DNA of 64,000 nucleotides from Sphingomonadales bacterium (GTDB lineage: Bacteria; Pseudomonadota; Alphaproteobacteria; Sphingomonadales; Sphingomonadaceae), in the NCBI GenBank assembly GCA_025351405.1, contig JANXVZ010000005.1, positions 1-64,000 on the forward strand. The letters are read 5' to 3'. Positions 46,594 through 55,760 of this stretch are shown here, in pieces. Position 1 is the first letter of the stretch. Every line of letters begins with the position of its first letter. The notes beneath the pieces were generated by a model. It did no database searches and was not told the DNA's origin. It was given only the letters and a program-made list of their open reading frames with translations. Both the position numbers and the translations under genes were made by a program.

Positions 46594-49500
46594 TTACCGA
46601 CGCGGCGACCAATCCGCCATGTTGACCGTATCCGCGACGAAGAACGGCTTGCCGTCCGGGCCGATGAACATGCGCTCCATTTCCGCCCGGTTGAACGGCC
46701 TGGCGCCAAGCCTTCCCACCACGGCGATCTGGTGGCCGCTTTCATCGACGGCCCTGTCGCGGTCGAGGCCCTTCGACATCGCCAGCGCCGGCTGTCGCAT
46801 GCGCGCAAAGGCGATGAGTTCGGGCTTTGGTGCCGGCGAAAAGCCGTAGAAATTGGGCTGGCTGTCGGGGGACGTCAGTTGCAACACCTTGAGGCCGTTG
46901 CGGCCATCGGCGACATAGGCGAACAGCGAGGCGTTGGTGCTGCCGATCACCACATCCTCGGCATCGTTGAGCGCGCCATCGGCGGTGAAGCGCTGGTACA
47001 GGCGCGGCGCCTCGGGGCGCTTGACGTCGATGATGACCAGCCCTTCGGCCTTGGCGGCGACATAGGCAAAGGTGCGCGCCACATAGACCTTCCGCGCGTC
47101 GGCGATCGCGACCGTTGCGCCAGGGACCGGGACGGGGCGGTCGAGGCGGGTGACGTCGAGCACCTCGAGCCCGTGTGCCGTCGTCACCCAAAGATAGCGG
47201 AATTGCAGCGCCGAGGCGCGTGGGTCGTCGAGCGGCACTGTCGCCGAAAGCGCGGGATGCAGCGGGTCATCGAGGTTGACGACCACCAGCGCGCGCGGGG
47301 TCGCGACATAGGCAAAATGCCCGCCGAGCGTGACGTGGCGCGCGCCAGTGAGGGCACCCCCCGGGTTCCAGGTGACGGCGCGCCGCAGGAAGTTGTTGCG
47401 CGGCTCGCCGTCGGCCAGCGTGTCGATATCGACGAGGATCAGGCCCTCGATGGCATCGGTGACGACAGCGTAGCGATACAGCGGGTGCATCGGCTGTTCC
47501 TGGTTGAAGCCACCCAACGGATCGGCCGGCACTTCGCCCCTCGCCCGCTGCGACTGCTCCTGCATCATCCGGTCGTTGCGCACGACGGCGATGGGCTGGT
47601 CGGTCGGCAGCGCGACACAGGTGGCGTTCGCCGAGGCGACGCGGGTGTTGTTGCCAAGCCTGGAAAACGGCGCGGTGACGATCTTTTTGGATACGCCCTT
47701 GTTGCCGATGCTGGCGATATCGAAGACGCGAAAACCGCCGCGGCCTTGCGCGACATACAGGTATTCACCGCGCGTTTGCAGGCAGTTGACCGGACCACCC
47801 GCGCCCTGGCGGATATTGCGGATGTCCTCGACCGGGTGGGTTTCGCCGGAGCCTTTGCCGTCGAACACCCGCCCGCGCACCCAATCCTTCAACTCGCGCT
47901 TGTTGGTCTCGACATGCGCGCGCCAATAATCGGGATAGGCATATTTTTGCAGGTAGGAGCCAAATACCGCCTGCGGCTCGCCGAACTCGCTGACGCGGAT
48001 GGCTTCGACGGCGCCGTCCACGCCCGCACCCGTTCCGACCCCGGTTCCGATCCCGGTTCCGACCCCCGTCCCCACCCACGCATGGAGCCCGACGAAATTT
48101 ACGAAATTGGTGCCGTTCAGCAGCAGCTGCGCCATGATGGCGTTGTTGTCGTTGGCTTTCGAGACATGGCAGTCGCTGCAGGTCTTGGTTTCGGTCAACC
48201 GCTCGGTGTGGGGGAAATGCGGCGCGAACGCCTGCGACGAATACCCCGAAGCCGCAATCGGCGGTTGCTGCACATAGATGCGTTCGCGATTGATGTTGGT
48301 AGACGTCAGCATCAGCGCCGATGACGAGCGGATGGGGGCGATGATATTGCCCTTCGACGTCTGGTGGCGGCCAAGCTGGAACATGTCGTCGCGCGCCACC
48401 TGCGGGTTGTATGTCGCAAAATTGCGGGTTTCCTGCGGCTCGTACTTGTGGCTGCCGGTCTTCCAGTTGGCCTCGATCGGCAAATGGCAGCCGCCGCACG
48501 ACGGCGTCCACGAGATGTGGCACGCATAGCACGCCATGTTGCTGTCGCCGTGCGCCCGGTCGGCGGCGGCGATGCCGGGGCCAAAGGCGATGTCGCCGCC
48601 GGGGCGGACGATGCGCCCTATCAGCTTGGCGCGGGCGGCGCGCGGGTTGAAATCTGGGTTGCCGCGGGTGACCGAATCCTGGGTCAAATGGATGCGCCAT
48701 TCCAGTTTCGGGTTGCTGACCGAGCGTTGCAGCAGCACCCGGCGGCCGCCTTGTTCCACCCATTGGAAGCGCGGCCGGCCATCGGGGTTGCGGATCAGCG
48801 TCAGGTCCTGCCCATCGGGGCGCGCCGCGAGGTTGGAGGTGCGCAGGCTGGGATAGACGTCGGCGGTGCCGTGACAATCCTTGCAGCCGATCTCGACGGC
48901 GTTGGCGACCTCGCCGTGGATGAAGCCGTTGCCATGGCCGTCCTGGGCAAAATGGCAATCGCCGCACTGCATCCCGACTTCGGCGTGGATCGACATCATG
49001 TGGACGGCCTTGCCGGGCTGGCCGGGGCCGGGGGTGGCGGCTGGCTCGACAAACTGGCCATTGCCGGACTTGCGCCATTTTTCGGGGTCGTTGCTGGCGA
49101 CGATGTTGCCCCGGGCATCGAGCAGGTTGCCGTCGCGGTCACGCTTGTAGGCGGCGCGGAAATTCCAGCCATGGCCGTGATAATCGGCGAACTGGGTGTC
49201 CTTGTTGGCGGGGTTGCGGTCGTTGACGGTCCGCAGGAATTCGGGATCGCTCCACAGCCCGCGCGGCGCGGCGCCTTCGGGATTGCGCTCGTTGACGTCG
49301 CGGACCTGCGCGGCCGTGGGGTAGCGTTGCAGCTTTGGCCACATGTTCGGCGCATCCGATTCATAATCCCACATCGTGTAGCCAAGGTAGGAATTCACGA
49401 ACATGTTGGGCTGGTGCATATGGCAGTTCATGCACTGCGCCGTCGGGATGGCGCGGGTGAAGGCGTGGCGGATCGGATGGCCGGGTTCATCCTTGGGAAT

Positions 49501-50601
49501 GGTCGGGTCGGCACTGAAGCTGCGCCCGTCGCGGCCATATTGCGCATAGACCGACGAATGGCGCGGCTCGCGATCATTGGCATAAACGATGTGGCAGGCG
49601 CCGCAGCCGGAGGTGCGATAATCGCCCGGCTGGTCGTTGGTGCCCATGAACCAGGTAAACGGATCATTGAGGCGGGTCTTGTGGATGTTGATCACCGGCA
49701 CGGCGATGCGCAAACCGGTGCCGGGGCCGCGGTTGGACTGGCGAATGTCGGGCCGGCCAGGTTCCTCCAGCCGTTGCAGCGCGCCCAGGCTGTCGGGCAG
49801 GCCGATCTCTGGAAAGGTCGGGTTGATGTTGCGGCCGCCGCGCTCGAAAACGCGGAAGATGTCACCGGGCGGGAGCACCTGCCATGTCGGCAGCGGCAGC
49901 AGGAAGGGCAGCGCGCCGCGCCGGCGCGCCGCATCGGACAACGCGCCCGGGTTCATGCCGGGCGAACCGGGAGACAACAGCATCGCTGGCTGGCCGTCAC
50001 GGGTATAGGCTTCGCCGGTGATGTAGTTTTTGTATGGCAGGATGCCGTTGTTATAGCTCGCACCGCCGAACAGCATGGCACCGGTCGCCATCATCGATCG
50101 TTCGGCTGCCACGATCGTGTCGATATGGCAGGCGCCGCAGCTTTCACGGACAACGCGATAGTCGGACGGATTGACGAAGCGGACGAATTCCGGGGCCTCG
50201 CGATTGAGCAGGATGTAACTGCGCTTTGGATTGGCCGAGGACGGAAAGTGCCACGCCTGCGGGTAGCGCGGCAGCACATGGGCGCGGTCGCGCAGCACGA
50301 CATAGCGCGGGTCGGTCGCGGCGATGCCGGCCGCCGCCACGGTGACATCGCCGCCGTGACAATCGGTACAGCCGAGCACCACCGATCTGGGCGCGTGCAT
50401 CGTCCATTCGTCGGTGGCGGTGTGGCAGGTCATGCAGCCGCTGCTCTTGGCGTCCGCCTGCACCTGCGTCTGGGACTTTGGCGCGGCGGGTGCGGTGACG
50501 CGGCTGTAGTCGCGAGCGACGGGTTTTTCGCCTTCGGACGCCGGCGCCATGGCGGCGACCAGCGCAAGCGCCACCCCGATGCAAAGTCGGCGCAGTCGCA
50601 T
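46594..50601 (-). CDS. Decaheme c-type cytochrome fused to a C-terminal beta-propeller (LVIVD-like repeats)
   Basis: This 1335-residue exported protein has a signal peptide (about residues 3-22, ending APA-SEG), so it is mature in the periplasm or at the cell surface. Ten CXXCH heme motifs lie in the first about 815 residues, at about C56, C78, C155, C333, C390, C546, C573, C691, C702 and C808, in three spaced groups. A linker at about 840-865 is a VGTG repeat. From about residue 940 to the end come LVIVD-type repeats (YLYVAQGRGGFRVFDI; YAVVTDAIEGLILVDI; FAYVATPRALVVVNL; FAYVAAKAEGLVIIDV), which form a beta-propeller. The hemes are much sparser than in MtrA-type decahemes. ATG 50601 overlaps the barrel gene's stop by one base. 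I do not recognise a named family for the whole protein. Confidence 0.9.
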   Translation of the reverse strand: MRLRRLCIGVALALVAAMAPASEGEKPVARDYSRVTAPAAPKSQTQVQADAKSSGCMTCHTATDEWTMHAPRSVVLGCTDCHGGDVTVAAAGIAATDPRYVVLRDRAHVLPRYPQAWHFPSSANPKRSYILLNREAPEFVRFVNPSDYRVVRESCGACHIDTIVAAERSMMATGAMLFGGASYNNGILPYKNYITGEAYTRDGQPAMLLSPGSPGMNPGALSDAARRRGALPFLLPLPTWQVLPPGDIFRVFERGGRNINPTFPEIGLPDSLGALQRLEEPGRPDIRQSNRGPGTGLRIAVPVINIHKTRLNDPFTWFMGTNDQPGDYRTSGCGACHIVYANDREPRHSSVYAQYGRDGRSFSADPTIPKDEPGHPIRHAFTRAIPTAQCMNCHMHQPNMFVNSYLGYTMWDYESDAPNMWPKLQRYPTAAQVRDVNERNPEGAAPRGLWSDPEFLRTVNDRNPANKDTQFADYHGHGWNFRAAYKRDRDGNLLDARGNIVASNDPEKWRKSGNGQFVEPAATPGPGQPGKAVHMMSIHAEVGMQCGDCHFAQDGHGNGFIHGEVANAVEIGCKDCHGTADVYPSLRTSNLAARPDGQDLTLIRNPDGRPRFQWVEQGGRRVLLQRSVSNPKLEWRIHLTQDSVTRGNPDFNPRAARAKLIGRIVRPGGDIAFGPGIAAADRAHGDSNMACYACHISWTPSCGGCHLPIEANWKTGSHKYEPQETRNFATYNPQVARDDMFQLGRHQTSKGNIIAPIRSSSALMLTSTNINRERIYVQQPPIAASGYSSQAFAPHFPHTERLTETKTCSDCHVSKANDNNAIMAQLLLNGTNFVNFVGLHAWVGTGVGTGIGTGVGTGAGVDGAVEAIRVSEFGEPQAVFGSYLQKYAYPDYWRAHVETNKRELKDWVRGRVFDGKGSGETHPVEDIRNIRQGAGGPVNCLQTRGEYLYVAQGRGGFRVFDIASIGNKGVSKKIVTAPFSRLGNNTRVASANATCVALPTDQPIAVVRNDRMMQEQSQRARGEVPADPLGGFNQEQPMHPLYRYAVVTDAIEGLILVDIDTLADGEPRNNFLRRAVTWNPGGALTGARHVTLGGHFAYVATPRALVVVNLDDPLHPALSATVPLDDPRASALQFRYLWVTTAHGLEVLDVTRLDRPVPVPGATVAIADARKVYVARTFAYVAAKAEGLVIIDVKRPEAPRLYQRFTADGALNDAEDVVIGSTNASLFAYVADGRNGLKVLQLTSPDSQPNFYGFSPAPKPELIAFARMRQPALAMSKGLDRDRAVDESGHQIAVVGRLGARPFNRAEMERMFIGPDGKPFFVADTVNMADWSPRR
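48029..48075. repeat. About four 12-base units encoding the VGTG linker of the decaheme protein
   Basis: Tandem units related to CCCGGTTCCGAC lie between the last heme motif and the propeller and encode a flexible Val-Gly-Thr-Gly linker. The unit is four codons, so linker length could vary in frame between strains. Confidence 0.7.
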
Positions 50602-52454
50602 CAATAGCTCAGCACGGCGTTGAGCAGGACGCTGTAGTAATTGCGATGGCGCGTGCTGTTGGTGAACAGGTCGGCAAAGCCCGATGCCGGCGCGAACACC
50701 GCGCCCGACAGCCGGAATACCAGGTTCTGGTTCATCTGCGGACGATAGATCGTCGAAGCCGACAGATCGTTGCCGATCGCGCGGGGAATCCCGCCTTCAT
50801 TGCGAAGTGCCTGCAGGATCGCGGTGTCGACGAACCACAGGTGATTGGCATTAAGCGACAGCCGCAATTCCGGCAGCAGGTCGAAATCGGCCCCGATGCC
50901 GGCCAGGATGGTGCCCGGGTTGTTGAAGTTGGACTGGCCCTCCTCCTTCGACGATCGCAGCGAATTGAGGATGCCGTTGCGGCCATTGAGGGCGACGGCG
51001 CGGCCGCCGCCGGCAAACGGAATGCTCTGGCGGATCCAGTAGCTGGTGTCGGCACCGGCGAATTGCGGATTTTCAAAGATCGCGTCGAAACCGTGCTCGC
51101 GATTGTCATGGGGGTTGGAATCGCCCGAGGCATACAGCCCCGACAGCCGGACGCGCGTCCAGTTGAGGTCGATCGAGGGCTCGGCGGCGAGGAAATACGC
51201 GCTGATCTTTGCAGGCCTGCCGGTGAAGATCGAATTGCGGTCCTGCCCGGTGGCATACCAGGCGCTGGCGGTCAGGTTGATGCGGCCGATGTGGCCATCG
51301 GCGTTGTAGCCCAGATAGGTCACATCATAATCGCGCCGGCGCAGGTCGCCGATCAGCGCCGGCCGGGCGGGAAAGCCGTTGGCGTCGATATGGGTCTGCC
51401 CGGCCTCGCGATTGCGGTTGTGGACGATGCTGACTTGCGATGTCAGGCCCGGAAAGGGCAGATCCTGACGGTAGAGGTTGGCGACGAAGACATGGTCGCG
51501 GCGCAGGCGCTGGGTGATGTCGTTGAGCCCGGAGTTGGTATCCTTTTCCAGCCGGGCGAACACCGCGAGGTTGTACTGCCAGCGATTGTCGTCGCGATCG
51601 CCGAACAGCCGGATACCGAGCTGGTTGTCCTGGAACAGGAAGCCGCGGAAATCGCTGGAGAACGGCTGGACGCCGATGCGCACCGAATCGAAATCATAGC
51701 GGTCGGATACATTGCGCAGGTGATAGTCGAGGAACATCTCCTGGACGCCGATGAAGCTGTCGCTGCGGTGTGGCGGCGCCGTCGGGTTGACCGACAACAG
51801 GCGGCGTTCCGACACCGAAACATGGTTGAACTGCAAAGCCAGTGCGACACGGATTTCATATTCCGGCGGCTTGAAGGCAGTGGACCCCTTCGTCAGCGCA
51901 GCGCCGAGGATGACGGTCTGCGCCAGCAGCAGCGAATGATCGCGGCCAAAGGTGTCGTTGCTGCCGGGGTGATCGGTGGTCTGCACGCCGACCGGCTGCG
52001 GAAAGCTGCGCGGCTCGATGACGGTGTCGCTGACTGCAGACAGCGTCAGGAACAGGTCGTTGGTGCCGCACAGTGGCCGGTCCCCCTTCAGCGTATTCTG
52101 GTGATAGGGGTCGGACAGGCGCGAATGCACGCCCACGGCTTCGGCCAGCCGCCAGCGGTCCGGCACCGGGACATGATCGCGCGGAAACGCCGATGGCGGC
52201 GGTGCGGTGACGGCGCCGGGGTTGGATTGGACGACGGGGGCAGGAAGCGCCGGGGCGGCAAAGCCGGGGCGGCGGCGGCCCTCGACCGGGGCAAGCGCCG
52301 GATCGGCGGGTGATACGGCAGGCCCCGGTTCGGCAGCGCGTTCGGGACTCGGCTTGGCCGTGTCGTAACAATCGAACCAGCCCCCCGCCGTCGCCGGGCC
52401 GGCGCTCGCCAACCCGGCGACAAGGGCGAGGCCCTTAAAGATTCTGGCAGACAT
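50601..52454 (-). CDS. Outer-membrane beta-barrel protein of the multiheme operon (family not recognised)
   Basis: This is a 617-residue predicted outer-membrane protein. The signal peptide is about residues 1-24 (ARIFKGLALVAGLASAGPATA). A proline-rich stretch (about 35-110) follows, then some 450 residues with alternating hydrophobic and polar residues typical of barrel strands (YEIRVALALQFNHVS; INLTASAWYATGQD; TRVRLSGLYASGDS), ending in LLNAVLSY with a terminal tyrosine. No heme motif is present. I do not recognise the family: it could be the barrel of a porin-cytochrome conduit, by analogy with MtrB/PioB, or a substrate porin. ATG 52454 lies 20 bases inside the end of the lipoprotein gene. 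Confidence 0.85.
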   Translation of the reverse strand: MSARIFKGLALVAGLASAGPATAGGWFDCYDTAKPSPERAAEPGPAVSPADPALAPVEGRRRPGFAAPALPAPVVQSNPGAVTAPPPSAFPRDHVPVPDRWRLAEAVGVHSRLSDPYHQNTLKGDRPLCGTNDLFLTLSAVSDTVIEPRSFPQPVGVQTTDHPGSNDTFGRDHSLLLAQTVILGAALTKGSTAFKPPEYEIRVALALQFNHVSVSERRLLSVNPTAPPHRSDSFIGVQEMFLDYHLRNVSDRYDFDSVRIGVQPFSSDFRGFLFQDNQLGIRLFGDRDDNRWQYNLAVFARLEKDTNSGLNDITQRLRRDHVFVANLYRQDLPFPGLTSQVSIVHNRNREAGQTHIDANGFPARPALIGDLRRRDYDVTYLGYNADGHIGRINLTASAWYATGQDRNSIFTGRPAKISAYFLAAEPSIDLNWTRVRLSGLYASGDSNPHDNREHGFDAIFENPQFAGADTSYWIRQSIPFAGGGRAVALNGRNGILNSLRSSKEEGQSNFNNPGTILAGIGADFDLLPELRLSLNANHLWFVDTAILQALRNEGGIPRAIGNDLSASTIYRPQMNQNLVFRLSGAVFAPASGFADLFTNSTRHRNYYSVLLNAVLSY

Positions 52455-54399
52455 TCTGGTCCGATGTGTCGAGCAACGGCGCGAACGGGCAGTTGACGAA
52501 GCGCAAGCGCACGCTGGCACCGCCGACCGGCACGATGATGCGGTCGCTGCGGATGGCAGCCGGTGGCAGGCCGATGCCGCCGACCCGCAAGCCGGCGTTG
52601 ACGGTGCCGAGGAACGAAATCATGTCGTCCTGGTCGATGCCGTCACCCGAAACACCGATCGCGCCGACAAGGGTGCCACCGCGATAGATCGGCACCGATC
52701 CGGGGAAGATCTGCATGCCGTTCTGCAGCCGGTTGCCGCCGCCCGGTGTGTCGGGCAGGAAGCTGCACCGCGCCGGGCTGCCGCCGCCGAGCAGCTGCAC
52801 CAGGTTCTGCACGATGAGCGCCGATTGCAGCCCGGTCGAGAATGGTGAAAAGCTGGCGATCGGTCGTGACAGCGGCCCGTTGGCAGTGCCTGCCTGGCCA
52901 TCGGGAAAATAGGGCCGCGCCAGGTTGCCGATGGCGCGATCGGAGACGCCGTATTTGCCGGTGAGGAAATCGCCCGAGCCGAGGAAGCTGTTCACCCGCG
53001 CCACATAGTCCCGCACATTGGCGTCCGGCGCCCCCGACGCCGTGGTGACCGCGGCAAGGTCGGCGGCGGCGTGGCTGCCCGAAAAGAACGCCGCCGTGCG
53101 GGCCTTTTGCAGCGCCACATCGATGCCGAAGACCGGTGCATCGGGGGATCGCACCAGCCCCAGCGCCACGCCGCGGGTGTCGACGACGCTGATCGAAACC
53201 TGCGCCCGGCTGTCGAGCGGCTGGCGAATTTGCGCCCGCGCCCGGCTCATGATCTTGAAGGCTTCCTCCAGCAGCGCCCGGACCTCGGCCTCGCTGAGCG
53301 CGGTACCGACCTCTGCGGCATCGCTTCCCGACCGCGCCGGGAAGCGGTTGTTGCCGCTGCCATCGCTGAGCACAAAGGCATCGGGATTGTTGAATTCCGC
53401 CAGGCTGGCAGCCCGGATGCCGCTCGCCTCGCTGCCATAGGCGGCGCCGGCAAGGACGGTGCCGGCATAGAATCCCGCCACCGGCGTCAGGCTGCCGGCG
53501 CTGCCATTAAGGCTGGCGAACGCCGGGGCGCTGGCCGGCGCCGAGCGCAATTGTGTCTCGTCGGTATCGGAATAGCGCAGGGTTGTGCCATCGATGCTGA
53601 TGCGATCGGCCCGGATCGCAGGGTCGGGCGCAAGTCCGGTGCCGGCCGCCAGGGCGATGGCTTCCTCGGCGTCGCTGTCCTTGTCGAGCACTTCGGGGTC
53701 GAAGCCATAATCCCCGTCGGCCATGACGCCGACCCCGCCGACGACGACGCCGTTCTTGTAGAGCGGGAAGCCGCCAGGATCGGCGGCGAGACCGACCGGC
53801 GTGCGGCGGGGACCCGCCTGTGCACCGCCACTGCCGAAGCGCGTGGCAAGGTCGGAACACGGCAGCGACGAAAACTGCACCCCGGACAACGGACCGGACT
53901 CGAGGCCTGCGGTGGTCGCCGACGGCGGAAAATTCTGCTGGACGATCATCGAGGCGGTGCGGGTCGAAAAGGCGTTGCCGCCCGACGACAGGTAGGCGCC
54001 CGTCATGGCCTTGCTGATCGCCCCCAATGCCGCGGGAAAGCCAATCCCCTGCAAGTCGGTGTTGCCGCTGGTGCCGGCGCGGGTCATCGCCGTGGCGCGG
54101 GCGCCGGTCATGCTGAACACTGCCAGCACGTTGCCGACACGATCGACGACGGCGATGACGGCGGGGGTCGATCGCGCCTGCGCCTCGGCGATGGCACGGG
54201 CGAGCACGCCTTCGACCTCGGCCTGGCTCAAGGCCAATTGCGCTGGCCTTGCATAGACGCTGGCCGGGGTTGCCGGCGGCGTTGTCGGGGTGGGCGTGCC
54301 GCCGCCTCCGGATGTCGATCCACCGCCGCCGCCGCACGCGCCCAGCAGCAGCGACAACCCTGCGACAATGCCGCCGACGACGGCGATGCCACGCTTCAT
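52435..54399 (-). CDS. Lipoprotein with two GlcG/HbpS-type heme-binding domains
   Basis: This is a 654-residue predicted lipoprotein: the lipobox LLLGAC places the acylated cysteine at residue 22, followed by a Gly/Thr/Pro spacer. Two domains of the GlcG/HbpS (DUF336) fold follow, roughly residues 50-270 and 360-640. Each has the helix LSQAEVEGVLARAIAEAQ or LSEAEVRALLEEAFKIMSRA and then a sheet VIAVVDRVGNVLAVF or ISVVDTRGVALGLV, with VGGVGVMADG or VGAIGVSGDGIDQDD near the end. HbpS-type proteins can bind heme. Between cytochrome genes it may handle heme or protect it, but that is inference. It overlaps the pentaheme gene (ATGA) and the barrel gene. Confidence 0.87.
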   Translation of the reverse strand: MKRGIAVVGGIVAGLSLLLGACGGGGGSTSGGGGTPTPTTPPATPASVYARPAQLALSQAEVEGVLARAIAEAQARSTPAVIAVVDRVGNVLAVFSMTGARATAMTRAGTSGNTDLQGIGFPAALGAISKAMTGAYLSSGGNAFSTRTASMIVQQNFPPSATTAGLESGPLSGVQFSSLPCSDLATRFGSGGAQAGPRRTPVGLAADPGGFPLYKNGVVVGGVGVMADGDYGFDPEVLDKDSDAEEAIALAAGTGLAPDPAIRADRISIDGTTLRYSDTDETQLRSAPASAPAFASLNGSAGSLTPVAGFYAGTVLAGAAYGSEASGIRAASLAEFNNPDAFVLSDGSGNNRFPARSGSDAAEVGTALSEAEVRALLEEAFKIMSRARAQIRQPLDSRAQVSISVVDTRGVALGLVRSPDAPVFGIDVALQKARTAAFFSGSHAAADLAAVTTASGAPDANVRDYVARVNSFLGSGDFLTGKYGVSDRAIGNLARPYFPDGQAGTANGPLSRPIASFSPFSTGLQSALIVQNLVQLLGGGSPARCSFLPDTPGGGNRLQNGMQIFPGSVPIYRGGTLVGAIGVSGDGIDQDDMISFLGTVNAGLRVGGIGLPPAAIRSDRIIVPVGGASVRLRFVNCPFAPLLDTSDQNVCQNL

Positions 54400-55760
54400 T
54401 GCAGTGCCGCCAGCCGCGAAGCGACCCCCGCCAGCGCATCGCGGAATTGTGCCGGTTGCCAGCGATTGGCATCGCGGGTCGCGGCATAGGCCCTGTCGAG
54501 ATCGGGGCGGATGGCGCGCGCCGCGGCACGATCAACATGGTGCGCCGCCACCAGCGCCGACAAAAGCGTGTCCGCCGCCATCACTGCCTGCGCGCCGCCC
54601 TGGTAATCGGTGTAGCGCGCCGTGTCGGCGAGCACCGCATCCAGCATGGCAAAGCCCTGCGCCCGGTCGAACCGACTGCGCTCGAAGGTGGCGGCAAGTT
54701 GCTCCGCGGTGGTGGCGAGCGCCGCACCGGCGCGCAGCGTGGCGGCGCGGTCGCCGCTGAAGCTGGCGTGAAATGCCTGTGATTGCGTGTCGAACCGGCG
54801 CGCCAGCCCCGGCGCCGCGACCTTTGCCGCGACGCCCAGCAGGATCATGTTTTCATCGTTCCACACCGGCTGGCCCGGCGGAATCGGCCGGCCCGGGTTG
54901 CGGCGCGCCACCAGCGGCACCCCCGGGTCGTCGCTGAAACTGCGGTGGCACGACCGGCAATCGAAGAAGCCGAATTCGGGGAAGGCACCGCCGGCGCGGG
55001 CCGGATACAGCGCCAGTGCCCGCTTGACTGCGATCGCCTGGCCGACTGCCCAGACCTTGACCCCGCCGGGCACGCCCTTGCGCGCCGCATAGTCGGCATC
55101 CTCGTCATGATGGGCCTGCAGGCTGGTGAACAGGTCAAGCTCGAAAGCCAGGCGCGGATGGCCGGCGGCCATGAGGCGGTGGGCGACGAATTGCCCGGGC
55201 TTGCCCGAGCCGAAATGGCAATCGAGGCACAACTCCGCACGGACCCTTGGGCTGTCCACCGCCAGCATCCCGCGGGCAACATTGTCGGCATGGCCGGCGC
55301 CCACGGCGGCATGGGAGGCAAGCCAGCCCTGCGCGCCGCCGTGGCAGACCTCGCAGCCGACGCCATCGGGCTGCCGCCATCGTGCATCGTGGCGCGGCGC
55401 CTGATCGGCATGGCAACCAAGGCATTCCGCCGCCTGCGCCGCATCGGCAATCCCCAGGCGGGCCGCAATCCCGCGCGCCCGCGGCGTCTGCAACACCCGC
55501 CACGCCCGAGAATGCGCGCCGGTCAGGCTGGCGGGGTTCTGCCAGGTCAGCAGTTCGTTCTGGCGGACCACCGGCCCGGTCGCCTCCTGCCGGCCGTGGC
55601 AAGTGGTGCCGCTGCAACTGGCAACGCCGATATGGAGGCCGGGGTCGAAGCCACGCGGCAACGGCGATGCCGCAGCGCCCGCAGCCAGCGTCAGGAGCGC
55701 AAACGGCAACGCTGCCCGGTGCGGCCGCCATCGCAGTGTCGCCGCCCAGCCCCCGACCAT
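54396..55760 (-). CDS. Pentaheme c-type cytochrome (cytochrome c554-like)
   Basis: This is a 454-residue exported cytochrome. After a twin-basic-containing signal peptide (hydrophobic part about residues 18-32) come five heme sites: an unusual CX4CH (CSGTTCH, about 49-55), then CLGCH (113), CEVCH (136), CLDCH (178) and CRSCH (268). The CX4CH followed by spaced CXXCH sites resembles cytochrome c554-family multiheme proteins. The C-terminal about 150 residues are helical with no heme. Several distal histidines (HSRAW, AGHPR, QAHHDED) could be axial ligands. I chose ATG 55760, which has AGGGG five bases upstream; a GTG at 55778 is the alternative. It is the first gene of the operon. Confidence 0.88.
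   Translation of the reverse strand: MVGGWAATLRWRPHRAALPFALLTLAAGAAASPLPRGFDPGLHIGVASCSGTTCHGRQEATGPVVRQNELLTWQNPASLTGAHSRAWRVLQTPRARGIAARLGIADAAQAAECLGCHADQAPRHDARWRQPDGVGCEVCHGGAQGWLASHAAVGAGHADNVARGMLAVDSPRVRAELCLDCHFGSGKPGQFVAHRLMAAGHPRLAFELDLFTSLQAHHDEDADYAARKGVPGGVKVWAVGQAIAVKRALALYPARAGGAFPEFGFFDCRSCHRSFSDDPGVPLVARRNPGRPIPPGQPVWNDENMILLGVAAKVAAPGLARRFDTQSQAFHASFSGDRAATLRAGAALATTAEQLAATFERSRFDRAQGFAMLDAVLADTARYTDYQGGAQAVMAADTLLSALVAAHHVDRAAARAIRPDLDRAYAATRDANRWQPAQFRDALAGVASRLAALQ

Noticed and set aside
46594-50601. Calling the decaheme protein MtrA/PioA or OmcA/MtrC
   Set aside because: Those families have denser hemes and no C-terminal propeller. The resemblance is only in heme number.
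48364-50607. Very long + strand open frame (747 codons) opposite the decaheme gene, and another at 46417-48324
   Set aside because: These are antisense frames kept open by high GC and codon bias. They lack homology and the opposite strand has ten heme motifs and a signal peptide.
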